Position numbers and translations under genes: made by a program
The notes under the pieces: generated by a model
Databases searched by the model: none
Told to the model about the DNA's origin: nothing
What the model saw: only the letters and a program-made list of their open reading frames with translations
Shown: positions 17,373 through 28,478 of the stretch, piece after piece
Layout: each line of letters begins with the position of its first letter
Position numbering within the stretch: position 1 is the stretch's first letter
Source of the DNA: Pseudomonadota bacterium
GTDB taxonomy: Bacteria; Pseudomonadota; Gammaproteobacteria; Burkholderiales; REEB80
Length of the DNA stretch: 64,000 nt
NCBI GenBank assembly: GCA_018971485.1
Contig: JAGXAQ010000004.1
Coordinates: 1-64,000, forward strand
Reading direction: 5' to 3'

Positions 17373-17613
17373 TGAATTGAGGTTTATTGATGATAAACGG
17401 CTATTTTATCAGATTTTGCCAGCCTGGCGGCGTTCTATTGATAGAACAATCCTTAATTTCTAGCTTGCAGGTTCTACGAGATAACTCAAATTTTGATTTG
17501 ATTCGATCCCGCAGGGAAAACCAAGATCCTATACTGTAACCGGCTCTGGATTTGGGCCGCTATTTTCTTGACAAGTATTTTCAAATTCGCTTAAATGAAC
17601 TGCCTGATTGATT

Positions 17614-17688
17614 GGGCGGTTAGCTCAGTGGTAGAGCACTGTCTTCACACGGCAGGGGTCACTGGTTCGAACCCAGTACTGCCCACCA
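17614..17688 (+). tRNA. tRNA-Val (anticodon CAC)
   Basis: 75 bases with encoded CCA. The acceptor stem is GGGCGGT/ACTGCCC, the anticodon loop TTCACAC lies within CTGTC/GGCAG, and the T-arm is CTGGTTCGAACCCAG. It lies immediately left of the accessory HerA-NurA-methyltransferase block, a typical tRNA-adjacent position for acquired DNA. Confidence 0.96.
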
Positions 17689-17715
17689 AAAAATTCCATT
17701 GGAATAGCCAGTTTG

Positions 17716-17789
17716 TCCCGGGAAGCATATTATTGCCAACTAGAATTAGAAGCATAATGTTGCCGTAGCGGCAATAATATGCTTCCCGG
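17716..17789. repeat. REP-like repeat cluster at left edge of accessory block
   Basis: Three copies of one motif lie within 74 bases: forward at 17718-17737 (CCGGGAAGCATATTATTGCC), a diverged forward copy at 17748-17764 (AGAAGCATAATGTTGCC), and an exact reverse-complement of the first at 17770-17789. The outer pair forms a 20-bp perfect inverted repeat. The inner pair forms a 17-bp imperfect hairpin with a 3-base loop. A related fourth copy lies at 23033-23054, at the other edge of the block. The cluster overlaps the 3' end of the gene at 17746-18204. Confidence 0.75.
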
Positions 17790-18204
17790 TACACTTTTTC
17801 CTGACGGTTTCATCAAAATTTATTTCGTATCCTGTCCTTCCCTCCTCTGGCTCGTCAGGCGGCATAAATTGAATTAGAGACACACCTGAACAATATTCCT
17901 GAAGTCCTTGGAATCCGGCCACCTGAATTGCAGGAAGATCTACATAAAGAATTTTTAGTGCATCAGTTACCAGATCTAGCTTTTCCTCATCTGTATATGG
18001 CCTTGTTGTTTCGTAATTTTCACGCTTCTGTTTTTCACGGGTTGTTAGATCGGGCGACTCTAAATTAAAAAAGCGGTTGTCGACTAATGCCTCCTTAATT
18101 CTCATCGAAATGCCCTGAGTAAATGAATCTGCAATTTCATCAGCGACCCATGGAGTAGTTTCACTCTCACGCAATAATCGCATTAAGACATCAACTTTAT
18201 CCAT
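17746..18204 (-). CDS. Hypothetical protein of the HerA-NurA block
   Basis: 152 residues, not recognised. It is acidic and soluble, mostly predicted helical, with no signal peptide, membrane segment or obvious nuclease motif. The N-terminus (MDKVDVLMRLLRESE) looks like a helical oligomerisation or partner-binding segment. The last 15 or so residues (GKHIIAATATLCF) are encoded by the repeat cluster at 17748-17789, so the natural C-terminus may have been replaced. It follows the HerA-like gene by 76 bases on the same strand and is probably the last gene of that operon, perhaps an accessory or toxin-like partner. No function can be assigned. Confidence 0.6.
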   Translation of the reverse strand: MDKVDVLMRLLRESETTPWVADEIADSFTQGISMRIKEALVDNRFFNLESPDLTTREKQKRENYETTRPYTDEEKLDLVTDALKILYVDLPAIQVAGFQGLQEYCSGVSLIQFMPPDEPEEGRTGYEINFDETVRKKCTGKHIIAATATLCF

Positions 18205-18280
18205 ATCCTACCTCTAATTATTTCAGCCCAAAATCCACTAGTCATGCCCAAGTAAATGCCAGCATCGATACTGTAAAAAA

Positions 18281-20386
18281 CTAGCTCTTTTTTCTTATAT
18301 AAGTTTTTCCAACAGCATTACGGAATGTTTCCCAGCCTTGATCTTGAACACCATAGATATCAGTCACAGCCTTTTTCACGAGTCGATAAGCCAAATCATC
18401 CCGATTATCCAAATGGGCAGGCAAATGTTCCAAGAAGAATGCCTTTACAGATCCCCAAGCGGCACCATCAGCCGACTCAATTTTTGCTATTAGACTGGCA
18501 TCACTTCGCAAATCTTGCACTGCCTTTGCTTCAATACTGGCCATGACATCCACTGTTTCGTCGTCATCTTCAGCAATAATTGGCAGTGTGGCAGTGCTTG
18601 GGACTGTGGAAGCGTTTGTCGCTAATCCAGATTGCCCCATACCAGAAAAGGTAGCGCGAAGTGTCTGAGCATAGGTATTGCTCGCTGGAGCATCATACGT
18701 TTTATCTCGCATCACAAACATCTTCTCAAACGACAACACCCGCAGACTTACTGGATATGGCTTCCCACCTACCGAACTCCAAAATACCCCCTGCCCCGGA
18801 ATAGGCTCATTGAGGAGTGAGCTCAGTAAGTCGTCACTGAAATGTGCGTTCGCTTTTTTAAGCGATGTGAGGTCTGCTGCGGATAGCAAGTGGAAAATGA
18901 ACCAGTTGTCGCCTTGACTCAAGATTTCGACAGGAATACTGCCTGGCTGCTGGGTAATTAGCATTGCACCAAGATCGTATTTGCGACCTTCCTTGACCCA
19001 CGCCACATAGGGTTCCGAGGCAGACGAGTTCTCATTGAGCACAGACTGTGCTTCTTCAACAACTGCGATCGTTGGGATAGTCTTAGGGTCTGCGCTGGTA
19101 AATTCATTCTGATTACGATCAAATATCCTGCGCAGAATCAGGCCAGAAAGTACAAGTGATTGGCCACCACGCATTTGCGATACGTCAATCACGCAAAGCT
19201 TCCCTTCCGACAGAGCGTGCATGAGCATATCCATGAGTTGGCTGCTCTTGTCGTGTAGCATCTTTACGATGGCCGTCATGTTACTGCGAGCCGCCAAGGC
19301 CTCTGCTTCTTGCTGCTGGGGCTTAAGATCGAGAAGCGAGCACACATCATCAAGAGGCGTGGCGTTACCATTTACGTCAATCAGATTAACAAGCGTCTCC
19401 CACCGTTCCTGAGACAGACCACGCAACTTGCGCACATTTTGCTGGTCTTGCCGGTCAGCCCCAAGGGCAATGGCAATTACATCCCCCGGACGCAGTCGCC
19501 TGATATCAAGCTTAATACCGCCAGCGACAAAGGACTGATAGAACGGACTTGGATTCCTTCTTTCAGTAAATACTACTAACTTATCTTCCAACGCTGGCAC
19601 ATCGCACAGTCCTGGCCGCCCCTTGTCGTCAGGCCAAAAATATTCGCCATCAGGATCAAAGATCACGGTGCCAACAGGCACGCGCTTGTCGCCACGCTTG
19701 GTAACGTGAGGTGTGGTTTCGTAAAGTTTGGCAAACAGCAGCTTATTGAGATTAGACTTGCCGAAGCCTGCACGAGCAAAGATGAAGCTACGTCGAGACA
19801 CTAACGACTTAATTGGAAAACGTACCAACACTTCGGGATCGACGACTTGCATCCAATCCTGTGCTTGAAAATCCTTGTCACCCGCTGCGTAGATATACTC
19901 TCCAAACGCCAAGTGTCCGATAGATGCCCCATCAATGTTGTGTCCTGCAATTTCGCGAAGCACCTCCCGCGAGGGGAAGGCGACTTGGCTCCCCACATGC
20001 GGCAAACGACGGTGCGATGGCACAAACGTTAATCCCTTACCATTCTTGCGTAGTACCCCTAACACCCTAATATTGACTCGATACTTAAGATATTGCTCGC
20101 GCAGATCTTCCGGGATCGCTCGATCTTCACGTACCGCTCTAATGTTGAACTCCTCCCCTGAACCAAACGAGAGTTTTCCCTCGGAAGAGAAGGAGGCAAT
20201 GCGACCCAACACGGCTTCATCAGTTGTTTCAAGTTGAACCATCAAGAACTGCCCATGCATGGGAATACTCTGAAACTCGTTCCGGTATGGCAGAACCAGA
20301 TCAGCGTGGAATTCCATGCCTCCTTGCTGGAAGCCACGGAAAATGCCAACAACTTGCTCCCTAGGAAAGAGTTGTATCTCTGCCAT
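18281..20386 (-). CDS. herA: HerA-type DNA-translocating ATPase
   Basis: 701 residues, FtsK/HerA pump superfamily. The N-terminal part (to about 190) fits a HAS-barrel region. The ATPase core has Walker A ARAGFGKSN (204-212), Walker B with the catalytic Glu in IAVVEEAQ (440-447), GRKYDLG (467-473, where the arginine finger is expected) and the sensor-like LITQQPGSIP (476-485). A C-terminal extension of about 130 residues (from about 570) is unusual for classic HerA. HerA hexamers drive NurA nucleases along DNA ends; here a NurA-domain gene ends 12 bases upstream. The ribosome site AAAGGA supports this start. In bacteria such pairs occur in defence islands, and that context fits. Confidence 0.88.
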   Translation of the reverse strand: MAEIQLFPREQVVGIFRGFQQGGMEFHADLVLPYRNEFQSIPMHGQFLMVQLETTDEAVLGRIASFSSEGKLSFGSGEEFNIRAVREDRAIPEDLREQYLKYRVNIRVLGVLRKNGKGLTFVPSHRRLPHVGSQVAFPSREVLREIAGHNIDGASIGHLAFGEYIYAAGDKDFQAQDWMQVVDPEVLVRFPIKSLVSRRSFIFARAGFGKSNLNKLLFAKLYETTPHVTKRGDKRVPVGTVIFDPDGEYFWPDDKGRPGLCDVPALEDKLVVFTERRNPSPFYQSFVAGGIKLDIRRLRPGDVIAIALGADRQDQQNVRKLRGLSQERWETLVNLIDVNGNATPLDDVCSLLDLKPQQQEAEALAARSNMTAIVKMLHDKSSQLMDMLMHALSEGKLCVIDVSQMRGGQSLVLSGLILRRIFDRNQNEFTSADPKTIPTIAVVEEAQSVLNENSSASEPYVAWVKEGRKYDLGAMLITQQPGSIPVEILSQGDNWFIFHLLSAADLTSLKKANAHFSDDLLSSLLNEPIPGQGVFWSSVGGKPYPVSLRVLSFEKMFVMRDKTYDAPASNTYAQTLRATFSGMGQSGLATNASTVPSTATLPIIAEDDDETVDVMASIEAKAVQDLRSDASLIAKIESADGAAWGSVKAFFLEHLPAHLDNRDDLAYRLVKKAVTDIYGVQDQGWETFRNAVGKTYIRKKS

Positions 20387-20398
20387 GTCATTATTCCT

Positions 20399-21544
20399 TT
20401 AGCTATATCGTTTCTGTGCCGGATCGGCGTCTTGCAACTGGAATACATCTAATGTGCTTGCTTCCACCCCAAGGCTATTACGTACTCCCTCGTAGATGAA
20501 GTCCTGCAGAATGTCGAAATCGAAATCGACTAATGCCGCATTTTCATGGGCCTTTTGTAAACAACGTGGATAGTGAGGAACAGGGAATCCGTTAGTGGCA
20601 TCCGCAAGCATTGAACCAATAATAATCTGTGCATCAGTAACCTGCGGTACAAAAATATCTACAGGCCATACAGGATCGCGCCGGTGATTGCCAAATTTCA
20701 CGAGGAACATTTTGCCGCCAACAAATTTATTAATTTCACCGCCTTCTTCGCTAGCCCGGTCTTCCCCACGCGCGAACTCGGACCACACATAGGCCTTTTC
20801 CTCAACTTCTCGAGGAACCTCCACGTAGGCTGGGTAATCGCTCTGCAGCACGCCTTCGAGCGCCATCGCTAAGCGGTAACGAGAGAGTACCTTGCTGTGC
20901 TTGGCCACTCCTGCAAGATATACCCGTCTATGGCTACGCTTCCATTGATTATCGATACGTTCCTGCATACCCTGAAGCAGTCGAGGGAATAAATCCTTGG
21001 CAAATACTTTGGTACGCAAGAGACCATCACAGACGATCAGTGTGTCCGTTCCGAAGTCCTTTTTGAGAATGGAGAACAGAATCGCCCATTCGACCAACTC
21101 TCGATACACTTGAACCCAGCTTGGAGAGACGGGTTTGCCCCGGTCAGTTGGCCTGATCATATGAGATAGCTTAGGTAGAGTATCCACGCCAAGGAATGCC
21201 ATCATCTCGCCAAGCGCAGTAATAGGTACCCCTCCCGCATCGAATTGACGCTCGTTTAGCTTTTGGATCGGCGTGGTAGGAGATACGGCCTCTAAGCAGT
21301 ATTCATTGTTACTGCTGTCAACAACACGGACCAGTTGGATAAGAAAAGGGTCAAACTGCAACTGGTTGTTCCCACCGTCTGTACCCACCAGCGAAATTGA
21401 CGTGGTAGCACGTGGCTGAATACCTCTAGTGGAGCTATTCAGTGGTTTGATTTCCTCGCGCAAAGCATCCAACACACCTTGATCGATGCCGATGCAGTCT
21501 GCGATTGCTTCTTTTAGCTGAACCTGAGTAGCCGGGTCAATCAC
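20399..21544 (-). CDS. nurA: NurA-domain 5'-3' nuclease
   Basis: 381 residues, GTG start with a strong ribosome site (GAGGAG, six bases upstream). The NurA metal-binding aspartates appear in VGTDGGNN (Asp56) and LIVCDGLLRTK (Asp173). Further family features are LAGVAKHSKVLSRYR and, near the end, GFPVPHYPRCLQKAHENA. These RNase H-like nucleases resect DNA when powered by HerA. It lies just before the HerA-like gene (12-base gap), so the two should be made together and form a complex. Longer than some archaeal NurA proteins, with no extra recognisable domain. Confidence 0.83.
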   Translation of the reverse strand: MIDPATQVQLKEAIADCIGIDQGVLDALREEIKPLNSSTRGIQPRATTSISLVGTDGGNNQLQFDPFLIQLVRVVDSSNNEYCLEAVSPTTPIQKLNERQFDAGGVPITALGEMMAFLGVDTLPKLSHMIRPTDRGKPVSPSWVQVYRELVEWAILFSILKKDFGTDTLIVCDGLLRTKVFAKDLFPRLLQGMQERIDNQWKRSHRRVYLAGVAKHSKVLSRYRLAMALEGVLQSDYPAYVEVPREVEEKAYVWSEFARGEDRASEEGGEINKFVGGKMFLVKFGNHRRDPVWPVDIFVPQVTDAQIIIGSMLADATNGFPVPHYPRCLQKAHENAALVDFDFDILQDFIYEGVRNSLGVEASTLDVFQLQDADPAQKRYS

Positions 21545-21669
21545 GGTTTCTCCTCGATCGACTATATAAGTTGTTAGGTTTGCCGCCTTCCTACATGAAC
21601 CACCACACTGAACAATTCCTATCTAACTTGAACCAATTACGGCAGAACTACAATGTTCACCTTTTGACA

Positions 21670-22788
21670 CTAACAGCGCTCAACATGAAAATCATATTCA
21701 ACAGCAGCAGCAGAACTGGTCTTCATCTGAGCCGCTTGTCGTTTACCGGCGTTAGCAGAATCAGCTGCGCGCACAGAAACTTCCTTCCAACTAATCCCGG
21801 ACTCTTCCAATGAGCTACGAAATATTTTCTTAGCATCTACTGTCGTAGATGGAATAATTCCAAAGCGAATATACATATGCAGGCTGCCGGAAGCAGTTTC
21901 TCCAATATTTTTCCAGACCTTTCCCAATGACTTGGCAAACACATCTTGCCCACCGTGATCCAATTGGGGTCCCGCAGCATAGTCAACATGGCTTGGCCCA
22001 CCCAAAAACCAGTTCCTAAGCCACTGATCCTGTACATATGTCCTCATCCCATAATATGGGGGCGATGTAACAACGATAGATGGATTCACAGCAATTGACT
22101 GAAAAGATTCCGGTGTTTGAGCATCACCTTCCAAGACTTGTGAAAAAGAATTTGATGAGTTATTTGATAACCCTTCAAGTCTCTTTATTTTGCGCCGGAG
22201 AACATTCAAGACATCAACTTTTGGCGCATTTAGTCCATTCTCTTTCCAGTAGCGAACCGCATAGTCTGGCTTTGATGCATATGTTCGCGGCATTTGATTT
22301 GAAAAGTATCCGGCATTCTCAAGATGCCTTGGCAGGGGGCCGTGAAGACATCCCAACGTAGCCGCACGAAGAATAACCGACGCGTCATCGTCATAAGGAA
22401 TGTTTAATAGGGCTTCACGCAAAGCACATATGTTTCGCAATGTCTTCGGGTGATAGGCTTTCCGAAAAAAAGCCGTGTTCGGAATATCCTCTGGCTCCGT
22501 CTCGGAAATTAGCCAAGACGCTAGTTCAATAGGATCCTCTGTATTGCAGGAAGCGAGTTTTGCCTTGGCGATGGCAACCGCCACTGGAGATGAGTCAATA
22601 CCCCAAGCACTTAGCCCAAGATTGCGGGCAGCAAAAAGAGTTGTGCCACGACCACAAAATGGATCTAGCACAACCGGATTGCCCCTTTTATGTTTCCGCA
22701 AAACTTTCAACGGATATTCCAGCGGAAACATTGTGAAGTATGGACAAATTGCGTTTAGAGCATGTTCTTTACTATATGCAAGTGACAC
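21670..22788 (-). CDS. DNA methyltransferase (SPPY type)
   Basis: 372 residues, GTG start in an AT-rich leader; the ribosome site is unclear. The SAM-binding motif I DPFCGRGTT is at 42-50 and the catalytic motif IV TSPPYYG at 241-247. The order is motif I then IV, which with SPPY points to an amino-methyltransferase (N4-cytosine or N6-adenine). The long insert between motifs (about 90-230) probably holds target recognition. It is first in the minus-strand block ahead of nurA (125-base gap). Role inferred: marks host DNA so that the NurA-HerA partner spares it. The recognition sequence cannot be read from the gene. Confidence 0.85.
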   Translation of the reverse strand: MSLAYSKEHALNAICPYFTMFPLEYPLKVLRKHKRGNPVVLDPFCGRGTTLFAARNLGLSAWGIDSSPVAVAIAKAKLASCNTEDPIELASWLISETEPEDIPNTAFFRKAYHPKTLRNICALREALLNIPYDDDASVILRAATLGCLHGPLPRHLENAGYFSNQMPRTYASKPDYAVRYWKENGLNAPKVDVLNVLRRKIKRLEGLSNNSSNSFSQVLEGDAQTPESFQSIAVNPSIVVTSPPYYGMRTYVQDQWLRNWFLGGPSHVDYAAGPQLDHGGQDVFAKSLGKVWKNIGETASGSLHMYIRFGIIPSTTVDAKKIFRSSLEESGISWKEVSVRAADSANAGKRQAAQMKTSSAAAVEYDFHVERC

Positions 22789-22888
22789 TTTTTATTTTCA
22801 CAAAGTTTGTCCTTTTTCTTCCAGTTATGAGTCTAATTGAGAATCTGATTCCAGCATAGATATTGGCCAAAATTAACAATCAAACCTA

Positions 22889-22912
22889 GCCGAAATGCAT
22901 ATGCATTTCGGC
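22889..22912. promoter_or_regulatory. Perfect 24-bp palindrome, possible operator
   Basis: The half-site GCCGAAATGCAT is followed directly by its exact reverse complement. It lies about 100 bases upstream of the methyltransferase start, where a promoter/operator for the accessory operon would be. No U-tract follows on either strand, which argues against a terminator. No obvious controller gene is encoded in the block. Confidence 0.5.
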
Positions 22913-23032
22913 ATATATAAGCTTTCAAAATTCGAGATACAGTGCGATAAAGTTGAACAAGCAAATTGCTCAAGATGCCCTCAGTACTCTGCCTCAGAAA
23001 TGGCAACGTTTTGGTTCTGAAATCCCGTATCC

Positions 23033-23054
23033 TGCAAAATTATGCTTCCGGGGA
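23033..23054. repeat. Right-edge copy of the block repeat
   Basis: Read on the minus strand it begins TCCCCGGAAGCATAATTTTG and matches the left-edge motif (17716-17737) at 18 of 22 positions, in inverted orientation. Together the two copies bracket the four-gene block. No target-site duplication is evident. Confidence 0.55.
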
Positions 23055-23357
23055 GGGAGGGATTAAACCGTAGAATGACTGCAAAACTGCCATTCTTGGC
23101 AAAAATATTGTTCTATAAACCAGCAAGCTTATGCTTCACGGCTCACAGTTACGTAATACCTCTTCATTTCTGTTTCTTTGTTTTTCATTATTTACCCGTT
23201 TTACCTCTTTTGACCTATGTTATTGGTATATTACATTGAATTTTAAAGCACATTTCTGAGTATCATAAGCAATGTATCAGGATTAATACAATAGGGTAAA
23301 GCTTCTGGATGTTCTGCTGCCTGATCCTTTGGCGTTTGGACGAGAACACGCAGAGGA

Positions 23358-23450
23358 TTAAGCCCATTTCTTATAATATTTCTGGTAAGCCAGACCGGCC
23401 ATGGCAAGAGTAGGATTGGTGGCACAAGGGTACAAGGGTGCTATCAATTG
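23358..23450 (-). pseudogene. Possible 3' remnant of a GMC-type oxidoreductase
   Basis: A 30-residue frame bounded by stops contains ATNPTLAMAGLAYQ, which resembles the C-terminal NPTLTIxALA motif of GMC/FAD oxidoreductases. The upstream gene body is missing. The similarity is short and could be chance. Confidence 0.25.
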
Positions 23451-23745
23451 CTAATTCATTACATGCCTTGGTTGCTTAAGCTACGACAACTGAGGATCCT
23501 TGGCTGGTTTTCTGGATAAATATTCGCCTGTAACCTTTCGGGGTGCTGTAAATTTTATGAGGAGTATTTGGAAGGTAGAGTAGCGTATGAGTCCATGGAC
23601 AATAATCGATCAGAAAACAGGTTCTTGTTTTAAAGGGCTAATATGTTGTAATAGATAAAACCTATCAGGTGGCTTAAAAATTAATATTAGACAAAATGAG
23701 GGTAATGCCTTTGAATGGGATCATACAAAGCTGGATATCTGTTAA

Positions 23746-25950
<2,205 letters not shown>

Positions 25951-26324
25951 TACAAATGGCGTTTTGGAGTTAAGCATGAGTAATTTCGGTCTGGGTTGGG
26001 TTAGCTTGACCCAGGCCGATCTTTTTTGTAAGTCCAGATAATCAGGTTTACATAATTAATTTCGTGGTTTTTAGGGTTAATTGGTTGTATTGCTGATTTC
26101 GGGTGAGCTTTGCGAAGCGTAGTAAAATCAATTTTTAGTTGCAAGCTTATACAATTCATTCAAATAAGTTTTTTGATAATAAAGAAAGTCATACTAAACA
26201 TCTTGTATTGGTAAAGCCGATTCATAATTAAGATTGAGTCATGGGCCCGGATGGCGCATAGATCTGATTTTAGGTTATGTGCCGATGCAAATTTTAATCA
26301 GAATAGTTTTTCTGCGAGACGTTC
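25951..26324. other. 374-base intergenic region
   Basis: Holds the katG terminator (25987-26027) and the leader of the aas-like gene. The remainder is AT-rich with no gene or definite signal. Confidence 0.4.
25987..26027 (+). terminator. Intrinsic terminator of katG
   Basis: CGG-t-CTGGGT pairs with ACCCAG-g-CCG (opposed T.G mismatch) and is followed by ATCTTTTTTG, 37 bases after the katG stop. Confidence 0.8.
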
Positions 26325-28478
26325 ATGGTGGGGGAAGATAGATTGGGCTCATTTTTATTGGGGATACTAGAAAGCCTGATTAGGCTGTTGTTTCGGGTGG
26401 AGGTGAAAGGAAGCTGGAGTGATTATGAATGTTCTCGTGTACTTGTTGTAGCAAATCATCAATCCATTCTGGATGAGCTTTTATTGTCCATGTGTTTGCC
26501 GAGACGGCCTTTGTTTGTCCTGCATCAAAATAGTATTGACAGTTTTTTTTATCGCTGGCTTCTATCCAGGGTTGATTATCTAGTAATTGATCCTAATCAT
26601 CCGATATCAATTAAAAATGTGGTTCGAATTATTGAGAGCGGGCGATTGGTTGTAATGTTTCCAGAAGGTCGAATTACCCGCACAGGTAACCTTATGAAGG
26701 TGTATGAAGGAGCAGCTTTTGTCGCACTTAAAGCAGGGGCCCAGGTTGTTCCGGTTATGATTCAAGGATTGGCTCATAGTATTTATGGCCGTTTACCGCA
26801 AAATGCACCCAAAAAGGTTTTCCCAAAGGTAATTTTGACACTGTTTCAACCTGAGAGAATTTCAGTAAAGCCGGCGATGACAGGTCGAAGAAAGCATCAG
26901 CTTGCCACTCTTCAGATACAAAAACGATTACAGGAAATGATGGTTGCCGTAGAAGTTGATGCAACGCTCTACAGCAAGATGCTGGAAGCAGTCTCATTGT
27001 ATGGACGTCGTTTTCCGATCCTTGAAGATATGCGTGGGGCCATGAATTACGGCCAATTTCTCAAAGCAAGCTTGGGTTTGGGACGTAAGTTGAGCCAGCT
27101 GACTTTAAAAGATGAAGCTGTGGGTGTTTTTCTTCCCAATCTGTCCATTACGTTAGCCCTTGTTCTGGGGTTAGAGGCTTTTGGCCGCATTCCCGCCATG
27201 CTTAACTATACCAGTGGAGTTAAAGGAGTGCTTGCCGCTTGCGAGCTTGTGCCGCTTCGACAGATTGTGACTTCTCGTAGTTTTATTGTAGCGCAGGGGT
27301 ATGAGAAACTTATACGTGAATTAGGTGGAATTAAGGTTATTTATCTTGAAGATATCCGCCAAAGCATTAGCGTGACAGACCGCTTTCGGTTATTTCTGGA
27401 TCTTTGTTGCCCTCGACGCATGCATCAGAAGCACTCTTCTGAAGAAACAGGACTGGTTCTTTTTACATCAGGCTCTGAGAGTCGTCCAAAGGGAGTGGTT
27501 TTGTCACATCGTGCCCTTTTATCCAATATTAACCAAGTTCAAGCCGTGCTTGAATTTAATCCTGAGGATAAGGTATTTAATGCGTTACCGCTCTTTCACT
27601 CTTTTGGCCTTACAGTAGGGGCCCTGTTGCCCCTTATTGCAGGTGTGAGATGCTGCCTTTATCCTTCCCCGATCCATTACAAGACAATCCCTGAGATGAT
27701 TTATACCCGGGATTGTTCTGTTCTATTTGGAACAAGTACATTCCTAGGGAATTATGCCCGTTACGCCCATGCTTATGATTTTGCGCGGCTACGTTATGTG
27801 ATCGCTGGAGCAGAAAAACTGGCTGATAGTGTACGTAGGGCATGGTTTGATCAATTTGGTATACGGATTCTTGAAGGATATGGGGCTACTGAGACTGCTC
27901 CTGTTTTATCGGTAAATACACCAATGCACAATCGAAAAGGGAGTGTGGGTCGATTGCTTCCAGGAATTACCGGACAGATTGTTCCGGTGCTGGATGCTCC
28001 TGGAATTAGCACCCTTCATGTAACGGGTCCTAATGTCATGAAAGGATATTATCGATCTGATGCGTCCGGGGTGATTGAACCTGTTGCTTCATCATTAGGC
28101 TCTGGCTGGTATGATACAGGGGATGTCGCCAGTATGGATGAAGAGGGTTTTTTGTTCATTGAAGGTCGGGTGAAGCGATTTGCAAAGGTAGCAGGAGAGA
28201 TGGTTTCTCTTGAAATGATAGAACGTTTTGTAAAGAGACTTTCCCCTGATTTTCTGCATGCCATCTCTACCAAGCATGATTCGCGGCGGGGAGAATTGAT
28301 TGTTTTGTTTACCAGCGATCCCATGCTGTACCGTGAACAGCTGATCAGGGCTGCAAAAATTGAGGGATTACCTGAAATCCTGGTTCCAAAGCAGATCATG
28401 TTTCTTGAGGAGCTTCCTGTGTTAGGAGCTGGTAAAATTAATCATGCTGCCCTTAAAGAGTTTCTGGTTGAGCTATAG
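26325..28478 (+). CDS. aas: Bifunctional acyl-ACP synthetase / 2-acylglycerophosphoethanolamine acyltransferase
   Basis: 717 residues, nearly the length of E. coli Aas (719). The N-terminal PlsC-type acyltransferase (about 1-200) has the HX4D motif NHQSILDE and FPEGRITRTG. The C-terminal AMP-binding domain has LFTSGSESRPKGVVLSH, LEGYGATETAP and YDTGDVASMD. It re-acylates lysophosphatidylethanolamine using fatty acids activated on ACP, repairing inner-membrane lipids. No LplT-type flippase domain or gene is adjacent. The ribosome site is weak. Confidence 0.92.
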   Translation: MVGEDRLGSFLLGILESLIRLLFRVEVKGSWSDYECSRVLVVANHQSILDELLLSMCLPRRPLFVLHQNSIDSFFYRWLLSRVDYLVIDPNHPISIKNVVRIIESGRLVVMFPEGRITRTGNLMKVYEGAAFVALKAGAQVVPVMIQGLAHSIYGRLPQNAPKKVFPKVILTLFQPERISVKPAMTGRRKHQLATLQIQKRLQEMMVAVEVDATLYSKMLEAVSLYGRRFPILEDMRGAMNYGQFLKASLGLGRKLSQLTLKDEAVGVFLPNLSITLALVLGLEAFGRIPAMLNYTSGVKGVLAACELVPLRQIVTSRSFIVAQGYEKLIRELGGIKVIYLEDIRQSISVTDRFRLFLDLCCPRRMHQKHSSEETGLVLFTSGSESRPKGVVLSHRALLSNINQVQAVLEFNPEDKVFNALPLFHSFGLTVGALLPLIAGVRCCLYPSPIHYKTIPEMIYTRDCSVLFGTSTFLGNYARYAHAYDFARLRYVIAGAEKLADSVRRAWFDQFGIRILEGYGATETAPVLSVNTPMHNRKGSVGRLLPGITGQIVPVLDAPGISTLHVTGPNVMKGYYRSDASGVIEPVASSLGSGWYDTGDVASMDEEGFLFIEGRVKRFAKVAGEMVSLEMIERFVKRLSPDFLHAISTKHDSRRGELIVLFTSDPMLYREQLIRAAKIEGLPEILVPKQIMFLEELPVLGAGKINHAALKEFLVEL

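Noticed and set aside
22979-22996. CAGTACTCTGCC resembling the tRNA-Val 3' end (CAGTACTGCCCACCA) as a possible attachment-site repeat
   Set aside because: Only seven bases match before a two-base shift, and there is no integrase gene; too weak for an att site.
23042-23239. 65-codon plus-strand frame before katG
   Set aside because: No ribosome site and no family resemblance, and it begins inside the right-edge repeat.
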